Shown in pieces: positions 54,307-62,889 of a DNA stretch of 64,000 bases (the stretch's first letter is position 1; the number at the start of each line of letters is the position of its first letter). The stretch comes from Pseudomonas fluorescens HK44. GTDB taxonomy: Bacteria; Pseudomonadota; Gammaproteobacteria; Pseudomonadales; Pseudomonadaceae. The position numbers and the translations under genes were made by a program. The stretch covers positions 124,001 to 188,000 of the forward strand of contig NZ_AFOY02000004.1 in the NCBI RefSeq assembly GCF_000217955.3, written 5' to 3'. A model generated the notes under the pieces. It did not search any database, was not told where the DNA came from, and was given only the letters and a program-made list of their open reading frames with translations.

Positions 54307-55104
54307 ATGCATAAGAACGGATTTTTTTCGCTGCTATTCCACTACCTGTTCATCATCTTCATTGTTGCACCTCTGCTGGTGGTGATGGTGATGGCGTTCA
54401 CCGACAAAGGTTATCTGTCCTTGCCAACAGACGGGTTATCACTGCGCTGGTTCAGGGCGTTGCTCGAAAACCGGGAAATGCTCGAAGCGTTCATCCTGTC
54501 GCTGAAGCTGGGACTGACCTCAGCGACTGTAGCTACGGTGCTAGCCGTACCTGCTGCACTGGCGATCAGCCGCTACCAATTCCCTGGACGTGGCACCCTC
54601 ACCGGGCTCCTGTTGTCGCCTTTGATGATTCCATCAGTAGTACTGGGTATCGCCTTCCTGCGGTTCTTCTCGTTGGCGCAGGTCGGTGGTTCGTTCTGGG
54701 CACTGTGCATGACCCACGTGATCGTGATCCTGCCCTATGCACTGCGACTGACTTTGGCGTCCACCATCGGTCTCGAGAAAGACATCGAACATGCTGCTCT
54801 GTCGCTCGGAGCCAGCCGCTGGACGGCGTTCTATCGAGTGGTCTTGCCTCGCATACAGACTGGCGTGGTTGGGGGATGGATGCTCGCTTTCATCCAGAGT
54901 TTCGATGAACTGACGATGACTGTATTCGTCGCTACTCCCGGCACCACAACTCTGCCGGTCGCCATGTACAACCAGATCTCTCAGACGATCGACCCTTTGA
55001 TCACTGCGATATCAACAGTGCTGATTGTAGGCACTCTGATATTGATGCTCGTGCTGGACCGGCTGGTCGGACTAGACCGTGTGTTGATTGGAGAAGGCAA
55101 ATGA
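54307..55104 (+). CDS. ABC transporter permease 2 (PotC-like)
   Basis: A 265-residue inner-membrane permease with about six helices and coupling motif EHAALSLGASRWTAFYRVVLPRIQTGV (about 161-187). It pairs with permease 1 in a polyamine/opine-type importer. Its stop overlaps the next gene's start by 4 nt (ATGA), tying import to oxidation. Confidence 0.9.
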   Translation: MHKNGFFSLLFHYLFIIFIVAPLLVVMVMAFTDKGYLSLPTDGLSLRWFRALLENREMLEAFILSLKLGLTSATVATVLAVPAALAISRYQFPGRGTLTGLLLSPLMIPSVVLGIAFLRFFSLAQVGGSFWALCMTHVIVILPYALRLTLASTIGLEKDIEHAALSLGASRWTAFYRVVLPRIQTGVVGGWMLAFIQSFDELTMTVFVATPGTTTLPVAMYNQISQTIDPLITAISTVLIVGTLILMLVLDRLVGLDRVLIGEGK

Positions 55105-56240
55105 ACACGGCGACTAATTCCGTCGTCGCTGATGCCATCGTCATCGGTGGTGGCCTGGTGGGGACGGCGGTTGCATATGGTCTAGCCCGAGAGGGTGTTC
55201 AAACTGTTGTGCTGGACCAAGGTGATGATGCGTTCCGGGCGTCTCGTGGCAACTTTGGTTTGGTGTGGGTACAAGGAAAGGGCCACGGCCATGCCGAGTA
55301 TGCGCGGTGGACTTGCTCGTCGGCGAAAAGCTGGCATCTGTTGTGTGACGCTTTGTTGGCTGACAGTGGGATTGATGTCCAACTGAAGCAGTCTGGCGGC
55401 TTCCACATGTGCTTTAGCGATGAAGAGCTGATTGAGCGCGAGTCGCGAATGCAGTCATTGCAAAACATGGTGGGCGACTATCCGTTCGAAATGCTTGATC
55501 CGGGTGAACTTAAGGCTCGCCTTCCATTAATTGGCAAGGCGGTGGTCGGCGCCAGCTATTCGCCACTAGATGGCCACGTTAACCCATTGAAACTTTTGCG
55601 CGCCTTGCACTCCTCTGCACAGTCGCATGGCGCGCGTTTTTATCGAGGCGTAAATGTCGAGCACATTCAGGGGGCGGCCGGAGATTTTCGAGTGGTTGTC
55701 GGTGACCAGCAATTTTTCGCCCCCAGGGTCGTCATCGCGGCAGGTCTGGGTATTCCGGACTTGGCCCGCCAGGTTGGCTTACACGCGCCGGTTGTTCCAA
55801 ATCGCGGGCAGGTACTAATCAGCGAGCGTGTACAGCCATTCCTTAATTACCCCACGTTGAATGTTCGCCAGACCGACGAAGGCACTGTGCAGTTGGGCGA
55901 TTCGATGGAAGACGTTGGCTTCGACGACGGCACTTCTCGTGAGGTTCTTTCAGCGATTGCACAGCGTGGTGTGTCGACCTTTCCGGTGTTGCGAGATCTG
56001 CGCCTGGTTAGAGCCTGGGGGGCGCTGAGAGTATTGAGCCCAGATGGCCTTCCTATCTACCAGGAGTCCACCACTCATCCAGGTGCATTCGTGATCACCT
56101 GCCACAGTGGTGTGACTCTGGCCGCCGCAAACGCTCTGCGCATAGCCCCTTGGCTCAAAGGCGGCGTTCAACCCGACGAGCTAGCCGTTTTCAAAGGCGA
56201 ACGTTTTCTTACCGACAAGGTGCAAGCATATGCCCACTGA
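55101..56240 (+). CDS. FAD oxidoreductase, opine oxidase subunit B / HcnC-like
   Basis: A 379-residue DAO-superfamily flavoprotein. It has ADAIVIGGGLVGTAVAYGLAREGVQTVVLDQGD (about 10-42), SRGNFGLVWVQGKG, and the C-terminal SPDGLPIYQES and ITCHSGVTLAAANALRIAPWL. With the following 2Fe-2S protein and FAD/NAD-binding subunit it matches the layout of octopine/nopaline oxidase, D-hydroxyproline dehydrogenase and hydrogen cyanide synthase. It should carry the catalytic amine-oxidising site. The substrate is likely an N-substituted amino acid or imino acid. Confidence 0.85.
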   Translation: MNTATNSVVADAIVIGGGLVGTAVAYGLAREGVQTVVLDQGDDAFRASRGNFGLVWVQGKGHGHAEYARWTCSSAKSWHLLCDALLADSGIDVQLKQSGGFHMCFSDEELIERESRMQSLQNMVGDYPFEMLDPGELKARLPLIGKAVVGASYSPLDGHVNPLKLLRALHSSAQSHGARFYRGVNVEHIQGAAGDFRVVVGDQQFFAPRVVIAAGLGIPDLARQVGLHAPVVPNRGQVLISERVQPFLNYPTLNVRQTDEGTVQLGDSMEDVGFDDGTSREVLSAIAQRGVSTFPVLRDLRLVRAWGALRVLSPDGLPIYQESTTHPGAFVITCHSGVTLAAANALRIAPWLKGGVQPDELAVFKGERFLTDKVQAYAH

Positions 56241-56583
56241 GCCGTTGTTCCAGCCAGTCACGAGCGAAAGCCGCCCGACTCGGACACTTAATCTCACCTT
56301 CAATGGCAAGACGTTGACGGTACCTGCAGGAATTTCCGTTGCTGCGGCGCTTTTGATGGTGGGTGTCACCCGTTTTCGCGCTACTCCCGTTAGCGAAGCA
56401 CCAAGAGCACCGTATTGCATGATGGGCGTGTGCTTCGAATGCTTGGTAGATATCGATGGTGTGCCTAACCGCCAGAGCTGTTTGGTCGAGGTATCTGAGG
56501 GGATGAAGATTCGTTCACAGGAAGGTGCCCGCGATCTAATTTTCCAACCGGTGACAAATCAGGCACTGGAGGTGCAGCCATGA
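56230..56583 (+). CDS. Small [2Fe-2S] ferredoxin-like subunit
   Basis: A 117-residue protein of the (2Fe-2S)-binding opine oxidase/HcnA type. It has LTFNGKTLTVPAGISVAAALL, then the cysteine cluster in APYCMMGVCFECLVDIDG and a fourth Cys in NRQSCLVEV. It overlaps the flanking genes by 11 and 4 nt. It would relay electrons between the two FAD subunits of the complex. Confidence 0.88.
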   Translation: MPTEPLFQPVTSESRPTRTLNLTFNGKTLTVPAGISVAAALLMVGVTRFRATPVSEAPRAPYCMMGVCFECLVDIDGVPNRQSCLVEVSEGMKIRSQEGARDLIFQPVTNQALEVQP

Positions 56584-57956
56584 ACGCTGAAGTTGTAGAT
56601 GTGGTTGTTGTAGGTGCTGGCCCGGCAGGGATGGCCGGCGCAACCAAGCTCGCGAGTTACGGTTTGAACGTGGTTGTATTGGACGAGCAAAGCAGTCCAG
56701 GTGGCCAGATATACAGAGGCATCACACTCGCACCGCTATCGCGCCGCGACTTGCTCGGGCCGGACTACGCCCAAGGCAATCCATTGGCTCAGGCGTTGGT
56801 AGCCTCCAGTGCACGTTATGAAAAAGGCGCGGCAGTTTGGCAGGTAACACGCGACCATCGGGTCAGCTATTTGCGCGAAGGCCGCATGCAAACCCTGCAA
56901 GCCAAAGCCATTCTCCTTGCAACTGGAGCGATGGAAAGACCCTTCCCGATTCCAGGGTGGACACTGCCAGGTGTTATGACTGCTGGTGCTGGTCAGATCC
57001 TTCTGAAGAGCGCAGGTCTAGCCCCGAGCGAACCAGTCGTATTGGCTGGCTGCGGTCCGCTGCTATATCTCTTGGGGTGGCAATATCTCCGTGCCGGTGT
57101 GGAGATCAAGGCATTGGTCGACACCACTCATCACGAAGACTACTGGCGAGCACGCCGGCACTTAGTGGCGGCGTTACGGGCTTGGCCTTACCTACGAAAA
57201 GGCTTGCAACTGATGCGCAGCCTGAAGAAAGCGTGTATTCCGCACTACACCGGGGCAGAAGCGCTGGCCGTAGAAGGAACTGATGCCGCTCAAGCTCTTA
57301 CTTTTCAAGTAGGCGGTAAGCACGAGCGAATCGAAACGCGTTGTGTACTTCTTCATCAAGGGGTTGTGCCTAATATCCAGTTCAGCCAGTCCCTGCGGGC
57401 CACTCATACATGGGACGAAATGCAGCTTTGCTTCAGCCCACTCAAAGACAGTTGGGGCGAGCTCGATGTCCCTGGCGTATTTGTCGCTGGTGATGGCGGC
57501 GGTATCGGCGGTGCGCAGGTGGCCGCTCTCCAAGGCAAACTTGCAGCGTTGAGTATCGCTGCACGACTGAACGTTCTCGGCGCACCACAACGTGACAAGC
57601 AGGGCGCTGATCTTCGAGGGGAGCTGAACGACAATCTTCGTATAAGACCCTTCCTCGATGCGCTTTACCGCCCAAGAGACGAACATCGAGTGCCGTCGGA
57701 CGACGTCCTCGTTTGTCGCTGTGAAGAAGTCACAGCCGGGGATTTGCGCAGCTTTGTAGCCCTCGGTTGTACCGGCCCTAATCAGGCTAAATCGTTTGGA
57801 CGTTGTGGTATGGGGCCGTGCCAGGGTCGGCTCTGTGGATTGACGGTGACCGAAGTTATCGCTGATGCGCGCCAAGTGCCTGTGGCCGACGTTGGCTACT
57901 ATCGTATTCGTCCACCGATTAAACCAATTACATTGGGAGAGCTTGCCGGTGGATAA
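56580..57956 (+). CDS. FAD/NAD(P)-binding subunit, opine oxidase subunit A / HcnB-like
   Basis: A 458-residue pyridine-nucleotide-disulfide-oxidoreductase-like protein. The FAD motif is VVVVGAGPAGMAGATKLASYG (about 8-28), with LLATGAMERPFPIPGWTLPGVMTAGAGQ and VFVAGDGGGIGGAQVAALQGKLAA. A C-terminal BFD-like [2Fe-2S] domain has LVCRCEEVTAGDL, CTGPNQ and GRCGMGPCQGRLCG. This architecture is that of OoxA/HcnB. It completes the three-subunit dehydrogenase with the two preceding genes. Confidence 0.88.
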   Translation: MNAEVVDVVVVGAGPAGMAGATKLASYGLNVVVLDEQSSPGGQIYRGITLAPLSRRDLLGPDYAQGNPLAQALVASSARYEKGAAVWQVTRDHRVSYLREGRMQTLQAKAILLATGAMERPFPIPGWTLPGVMTAGAGQILLKSAGLAPSEPVVLAGCGPLLYLLGWQYLRAGVEIKALVDTTHHEDYWRARRHLVAALRAWPYLRKGLQLMRSLKKACIPHYTGAEALAVEGTDAAQALTFQVGGKHERIETRCVLLHQGVVPNIQFSQSLRATHTWDEMQLCFSPLKDSWGELDVPGVFVAGDGGGIGGAQVAALQGKLAALSIAARLNVLGAPQRDKQGADLRGELNDNLRIRPFLDALYRPRDEHRVPSDDVLVCRCEEVTAGDLRSFVALGCTGPNQAKSFGRCGMGPCQGRLCGLTVTEVIADARQVPVADVGYYRIRPPIKPITLGELAGG

Positions 57957-59115
57957 CTCGACCTGCCCTAGCGGCGATGTTTTAGTGATCGGGGGCGGAA
58001 TCCACGGTCTAAGTACTGCCTTGCACCTGGCTCGCGCCGGTGTACGAGTAACAGTGCTGGAAGCCGAATACTGCGGTCGCCATGCCTCTGGTGTGAATGC
58101 TGGGGGCGTGCGCACTCTAGGTCGAAAGGTCGAAGAGATTCCGCTATCTCTATCTTCAAGTAAGCTTTGGCATGGTTTGGCTGATTTGGTCGACGACGAC
58201 GGCGGGTTTGTGTCCTGCGGTCAGCTCAAGTTGGCGGAAAATGCCGACGAGTTGGAGGAATGTAGGAAGCGCGTCCAACAGGTTCAGGCTCTTGGATTTG
58301 ATCATGAGTTGCTTATCGATCGCGAGCAGGTTTTTGAGATCATCCCCAGCATATCTCGGCATGTAGTAGGTGGAATCTGGGTAAAAGACGACGGTTATGC
58401 CCTGCCATTTCGCACCGTCACTGCCTTTCGTCGCGCTGCGGAAAAACTCGGTGTCAAGGTTATGGAAAACACCCCGGCCCTCCATATAGATCAAGTAGGC
58501 ACCCATTGGCAGGTTAAAACTGCATCTGGAACCTATCAGGCAGAACATCTTGTGGTGGCGGCCGGGGCGTGGGCAGGACAGCTAGCGGAGCAAATCGCAG
58601 AGCCGGTTCCGGTGAGACCCGAAGGGTTGATGCTCATGGTCACCCATCGCGTTGCGCCATTTTGCCCAACGGTCCTGGGTGCAACCGGCAGAGCGCTGTC
58701 GTTTAAGCAGTTTTCGAATGGAACCGTAGTGATCGGTGGCAAGCTGGTAGGCTCAGTCGAGTTTGCTGCTCGACATGGCGAAGTCGAGATCAATCGGTTG
58801 AGCACCAGTGCACGTACCGTGACCGATTTATTTCCACATCTGCGGCACCTTGGAGTCAATCGTGCGTGGGCCGGGATTGAAGCGTTTGTAGCCGATGATC
58901 TGCCGGTCATTGGTGGTAGTGGCAAAGCCAGCAACCTTAGTTATTCGTTCGGTTTCTGTAGCGCGGGATTCCAAATGGGTCTGGGCGTCGGAAAACGCTT
59001 GGCCCAAGAGATTCTTGGGGAAACATCTCCGATCAGTCTTGCCCCTTTTTCCATCAAACGCTTCGCAAATCCCATGACAAACCATCCCTCGGTTCAAGCC
59101 GTTGATCAATATTGA
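57949..59115 (+). CDS. Sarcosine oxidase beta-like FAD oxidoreductase
   Basis: A 388-residue DAO-family flavoprotein: GDVLVIGGGIHGLSTALHLARAGVRVTVLEAE, VVAAGAWAGQLAEQIAEPVPVRPEG, RAWAGIEAFVADDLPVIGG and YSFGFCSAGFQMGLGVGKRLA. It resembles the beta subunit of heterotetrameric sarcosine oxidase and glycine oxidases. The frame is open from 57865; the GTG at 57949 with GGGAGA, overlapping the previous stop by 8 nt, is preferred. It may oxidise a second amine produced by the three-subunit enzyme. A strong terminator follows at 59229. Confidence 0.85.
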   Translation: MDNSTCPSGDVLVIGGGIHGLSTALHLARAGVRVTVLEAEYCGRHASGVNAGGVRTLGRKVEEIPLSLSSSKLWHGLADLVDDDGGFVSCGQLKLAENADELEECRKRVQQVQALGFDHELLIDREQVFEIIPSISRHVVGGIWVKDDGYALPFRTVTAFRRAAEKLGVKVMENTPALHIDQVGTHWQVKTASGTYQAEHLVVAAGAWAGQLAEQIAEPVPVRPEGLMLMVTHRVAPFCPTVLGATGRALSFKQFSNGTVVIGGKLVGSVEFAARHGEVEINRLSTSARTVTDLFPHLRHLGVNRAWAGIEAFVADDLPVIGGSGKASNLSYSFGFCSAGFQMGLGVGKRLAQEILGETSPISLAPFSIKRFANPMTNHPSVQAVDQY

Positions 59116-59228
59116 ATGGTCGGTCAAGACTGAGTGGCATGGCCTTGTTTACCTGCAGCTGATCTCACCCTTCAGCTATTGACCTAACGTGGATGCTAGC
59201 TGGTCACTAAAAGATCTCGTTGGTCCTT

Positions 59229-59259
59229 GCTCGCTATCACACTAGCGAGCTTTTTTTTT
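59229..59259 (+). terminator. Rho-independent terminator of the ABC/opine-oxidase operon
   Basis: GCTCGCTA-TCACAC-TAGCGAGC followed by nine Ts: an 8-bp stem, 113 nt after the last stop. A textbook intrinsic terminator for the plus strand. Confidence 0.92.
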
Positions 59260-59399
59260 GGTCATTTTTGGACTGTGATTAACCGAATGTTCGCGGGTTA
59301 CTGCCCGCAGCTCTGGGTCGAATGCGGCTGGCCGGCAGCTGCCTTCCATGTAGTACGGTTGACCGCGCGCGGATGTTCAACCCATCTCAAAGATCCGAG
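59260..59399. other. Non-coding stretch before the ICE transfer module
   Basis: About 140 bp of moderately GC-rich sequence with no convincing gene, promoter or repeat. It separates the operon terminator from the IS21-end fragment. Confidence 0.5.
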
Positions 59400-59425
59400 T
59401 GTTGCCGCTGACCGAAAACTGACCC
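59400..59425 (+). mobile_element. Orphan IS21 terminus (26 bp)
   Basis: Identical over 26 bp to the outer left end of the complete IS21 element (47520-47545), including the preceding G. The match stops at 59426. No istA/istB or second end is nearby. It lies 9 bp from the stop of the last ICE transfer gene, so it probably marks an old IS21 insertion or IS-mediated deletion/recombination boundary. Confidence 0.8.
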
Positions 59426-59434
59426 CGTTTTACA

Positions 59435-60184
59435 TTACAAGTACTTCTTGAAGCTCCCAGCGGTGAGATTCATCGCGAGTCCGAGCAGCACTGCGCTGGG
59501 CAGTAAGATCAGCAATGGGTGGACGCTGACCGGAAGCGCCAGATAGCTCACCCACGGCAGCACAGCCAGCGGCAGCAGGCTGGCCCTGGCGCGATGGTAG
59601 ATGAATCCCGATTCGCGACCCGCGCCGAATCGCCGAATGTCACGGCGTACGAGTCCGTCGACGAAGCCCACGAAGGCGGCCATCGCGAAGAGCGGTAGGG
59701 TCAGGCAGAGCACCAGCAGGCGAACGAGGAACACCAATACGGTGTACGCAGAGGCGATCAAATAGCCTTCCAGGTGCACATACACCAGGCCCATGTAGTA
59801 GCGGAAATCTTTGACCTGACTGTGGCTACCTGCGCTCGCCTGCGCGGAGGTATCGCGTATCCAGTTCACCAGGCCACTCTTCACGAACATCCAGTCGTAG
59901 GCATATTCAATCACCTTGTTCGCCGTGCGTCCGGGCTCCTGCACCAGTACGCTGCGCGTGAAGTTCGCCGATAGCTGGTCCAACTCGTAGCTGACCATTC
60001 CCTGGGCATGGCGCCAGCCTTGGTCCGGCCAGAAGAAGTGCATACCGATGCATTCGATCACGATGCACAGCAACAGCGAACCGCACAGCACGCCGAAGAA
60101 ACGAAACGGCAGCGTGACCAGGCTCGCTATCAGGCCTTGTTGACGATCTTGCTGATGTTTCGCTGCGGTGACCGGATCGCTCAC
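59435..60184 (-). CDS. ICE membrane protein, TIGR03747 family
   Basis: A 249-residue integral membrane protein of integrating conjugative elements (DUF4400/TIGR03747). It has a hydrophobic segment near residues 27-52 (RFFGVLCGSLLLCIVIECIG) and a cluster of helices after residue 130 (YLIASAYTVLVFLVRLLVLCLTL), with FVDGLVRRDIRRFGAGRESGF as the family core. The start is GTG overlapping the TraD stop as GTGA. It belongs to the type IV secretion/coupling module; exact function unknown. Confidence 0.88.
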   Translation of the reverse strand: MSDPVTAAKHQQDRQQGLIASLVTLPFRFFGVLCGSLLLCIVIECIGMHFFWPDQGWRHAQGMVSYELDQLSANFTRSVLVQEPGRTANKVIEYAYDWMFVKSGLVNWIRDTSAQASAGSHSQVKDFRYYMGLVYVHLEGYLIASAYTVLVFLVRLLVLCLTLPLFAMAAFVGFVDGLVRRDIRRFGAGRESGFIYHRARASLLPLAVLPWVSYLALPVSVHPLLILLPSAVLLGLAMNLTAGSFKKYL

Positions 60185-62340
60185 GGGCCGATCTCCTCAT
60201 CAAAGGCGGTGAGATGCTTGAAGTCGTCCAGCAGGTCGGCTGGCAGCGCATCTTCCTGTAGCTCTGGCACGTCCTGATTCGCCCACCAATCGCCTGCCTC
60301 GACATAGTGCTGGCGCATGTAACCGGCCAGCTCCTGCAGGTCCTTGGGCATCACTTCGTCGGGATCGGGAGCGGGCAATGGCATACGGATCTTCCAGAGA
60401 TTGCCTCCTTCGATCAGGCCAAACGCCTGACCTTTGGGCAGCGACACAATGTGCGCAGGCTCGATCAGGGGCACGCTATTGCTGCTGATGCGGTCCTGGG
60501 TGTTGGACGTGAAGGCGGTATTGCCGCGTGGATCGGAACTGTCGGTCGCACCGCTCATGAGCGCCGTGGCGTATACCTCGACCTTGGGCAGTTGGCGCGT
60601 CAGCAGCTCGGCGGTGGCGGTTTCACGCACGCGCAGCATGAACAGGTTGTTGAAGTTGCCCACCACCTGGCCCGCCTTGGCGCGGTTGCCGATGCGGGCT
60701 TCGATGTCTGAGAGGGTCTGGGTGTAGGCCGTAACCTGGATGCCGGCGCCGCCCCCTTTGTTGATCATCGGGATGAACTCGTCACCCATGAGTTCGTTGA
60801 ACTCGTCCGCGTGGACGTTGATCGCCAGCTTGGTGTTCGCCGAAGCCCCCGGTAACCCGTCATCGATGCCAAATTTGTAGAGGTGCCCGGCTACGGACAC
60901 CAGGTCGCTGAACATCGAATTGCCCACGGCAGCGGCGACCTCCGCATCTGAGAGCGCATCCAGACCGACATAAACGACGGCCCGTTTACGGATGATCTGC
61001 ATCCAGTCGAAGATCGGTCGCGGGTCAGCCAGATCCGAATAGTTCGGCGCGAGCAACTGCGCGATCTTGCCAGTGGTGAGTTTCTCCAGCAGCGGCAGGA
61101 GGCTCGCCACGATCTTGTCGAAATAGGTACGGTCGTAGCGCACTGCCGATCTCAAGCCGTCCAGCACGGGGTCGTAGGTTCGAACCTGCGACAGGTACTG
61201 CTCAAGTGCGATGACGCGTTTTTCGCGCCCGACCATGTTTCTTGGGATGTTCTTGTCGTTCAGCTTGGCTTCGAGCTGGACGATGATCTCCCAGGCCTTC
61301 GGCTCGTTCTTCGCAAAAAAATGCTGCGCATACTCGATGAACAGCGCATCGATATTGATAACGTGGCGCTGGATCAGCAGGTAGTCCGGGCGTTGCCCCA
61401 GTTCGACCAGCGCGCGGGCGATGATGTTGACGAAGCGCCAGGCGAATTCGCGGAACGCCGCACTGTTTCCTTCACCCGATAGCTGGCCGGCAATGCGTGT
61501 AGCAACCTCAGAAATGCGTCCGAATCGACCGACAGCGTTGTAACGCGCGCTGATGTCCGGCCACCCGAGATGGAATACGTAGAATTCGCCTTCCCGACCC
61601 GCACGTTTGGCTTCCACGTACATTCTTTTCAATAGGTCGGCATCGCCTTTGGGATCAAAAACAATGACCACCTCGGACTGGCCGTTGACCTTGCGGCGAA
61701 TGTCCTGGGTGATGAACAGCTCGGCCAGGCGCGTCTTGCCGACGCGCGTGGTGCCGAGTACCAGGCTATGGCCGACACGCTCTCCCAACGGAAGCGTGAC
61801 GTCGACTTCGTGCGGTTCAATGCCATGTAGACGCGGTAGGCCACCCACTGGAGGGAGCGGTCGCGCCGGATTCAAAGGGCTATCCCACGCCAGCGCCCGT
61901 GCCAGATTCGAGATGGGAAACGGTGCGAACTCCAGTCGTTCCTCCAGTTGCCTGGCGATTCGGTAGAGCGGAGTTGGCTCGACATACCGGCGAAACTCCG
62001 GGCGGTAGGTCTGCATCAGGCGGTGGGTATGCCGTTGATCCCACCGAAAGCCCCTGCCGACGAAAAGCCGCTGTTGGCTCACCGGTACATCGCGGCTGGT
62101 CATGACGTAGCGGGGCAGTCGACGGATATTGCGGCGGTAGCGCAGGATGGCCCAGGCTTCCCGCAGGCGGATCGCGCCAAAGGCGAAGAATGCCAGGGCT
62201 GAGCCCAGGCCGAGCAGCGGATTGAGCGCGAGCGACCACGGCGCGGCCAGGCACAGCAAGGCGGACCCAACGCATACTACAACGCTATAAAGCTCCACCG
62301 CTGGACGCAGCAAAACCTCGACCGCATGCGCCTGTGCCAC
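60181..62340 (-). CDS. traD: Type IV coupling protein TraD (SXT/TOL/ICE subfamily)
   Basis: A 719-residue coupling ATPase that brings relaxase-bound DNA to the conjugation channel. Two N-terminal hydrophobic segments (about 15-60) are followed by Walker A LGTTRVGKTRLAEL (about 190-203), VVIVFDPKGDADLLKRMYVEAK (Walker B region), VYVGLDALSDAEVAAAVG and INVHADEFNELMGDEFIPMINKGGGAG. Size and order fit the TraD of PFGI-1/ICEclc-type elements. The start codon is GTG. It lies 9 nt after the TIGR03765 gene. Confidence 0.93.
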   Translation of the reverse strand: MAQAHAVEVLLRPAVELYSVVVCVGSALLCLAAPWSLALNPLLGLGSALAFFAFGAIRLREAWAILRYRRNIRRLPRYVMTSRDVPVSQQRLFVGRGFRWDQRHTHRLMQTYRPEFRRYVEPTPLYRIARQLEERLEFAPFPISNLARALAWDSPLNPARPLPPVGGLPRLHGIEPHEVDVTLPLGERVGHSLVLGTTRVGKTRLAELFITQDIRRKVNGQSEVVIVFDPKGDADLLKRMYVEAKRAGREGEFYVFHLGWPDISARYNAVGRFGRISEVATRIAGQLSGEGNSAAFREFAWRFVNIIARALVELGQRPDYLLIQRHVINIDALFIEYAQHFFAKNEPKAWEIIVQLEAKLNDKNIPRNMVGREKRVIALEQYLSQVRTYDPVLDGLRSAVRYDRTYFDKIVASLLPLLEKLTTGKIAQLLAPNYSDLADPRPIFDWMQIIRKRAVVYVGLDALSDAEVAAAVGNSMFSDLVSVAGHLYKFGIDDGLPGASANTKLAINVHADEFNELMGDEFIPMINKGGGAGIQVTAYTQTLSDIEARIGNRAKAGQVVGNFNNLFMLRVRETATAELLTRQLPKVEVYATALMSGATDSSDPRGNTAFTSNTQDRISSNSVPLIEPAHIVSLPKGQAFGLIEGGNLWKIRMPLPAPDPDEVMPKDLQELAGYMRQHYVEAGDWWANQDVPELQEDALPADLLDDFKHLTAFDEEIGP

Positions 62341-62349
62341 CTTCGCCGC

Positions 62350-62889
62350 CTATTGCTCGATCCCAGTGGCTGTGATCAGCACCGGATAGTGTTTGATACC
62401 CAGTCGCTGAGCCAAGTCGTCACCCGATACCGGCGACAGAGGCAGTTGCGGCGCCAGGCGCCGCAATGCCTGCAACGCGTCCACCGATGCCACGTTGACT
62501 ACCAGCCCCACCGCATGGACTTCTCGTAGCGCCGGATACTTCTGTCGCAGCCAGGTACGGGACTGCTCGTCGTCTCCGATCAGGAAGAACGGCGTGAGCC
62601 CGGGCGCATGGATGACTCCGGGCTGCACATCGCCCGGCGACAGCATCGTCGACCGAACGGGTAACATGGAGGCTTCCGCATCCACTGCGTTGCCCACTCG
62701 CGGTTGCGGGACTGATGCAGGAGGCCGCGTATCGGTTTGGCCCGATTGCGGATTCAGAGCTTCGTAGTACGGCAGCGCAGAAACGCCGCCACGGTCCTCG
62801 ACCACGATCAGCGGTGCAGTCGTGGTCTGGGCGCAAGCGCTCGCAGCGGACAGTAACCCGATGACGGCAGCAAGGGCGGTGCGATTCAT
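62350..62889 (-). CDS. ICE exported protein, TIGR03765 family
   Basis: A 179-residue protein with a signal peptide (MNRTALAAVIGLLSAASACA, cleavage near residue 20). LIVVEDRGGVSALPYYEALNPQ and PGVIHAPGLTPFFLIGDDEQSRTWL follow, hallmarks of the integrating conjugative element protein family TIGR03765 (PFL_4695 group). The ATG at 62889 overlaps the upstream stop as ATGA, so the longer frame to 63210 is not used. Probably a periplasmic part of the transfer machinery. Confidence 0.88.
   Translation of the reverse strand: MNRTALAAVIGLLSAASACAQTTTAPLIVVEDRGGVSALPYYEALNPQSGQTDTRPPASVPQPRVGNAVDAEASMLPVRSTMLSPGDVQPGVIHAPGLTPFFLIGDDEQSRTWLRQKYPALREVHAVGLVVNVASVDALQALRRLAPQLPLSPVSGDDLAQRLGIKHYPVLITATGIEQ

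Noticed and set aside
56230..57956. Hydrogen cyanide synthase (hcnABC) as the identity of the three-subunit enzyme
   Set aside because: The subunit order differs (HcnC-like, then HcnA-like, then HcnB-like), and linkage to an ABC importer and a LysR gene fits opine or imino acid oxidation better. Not strictly excluded.
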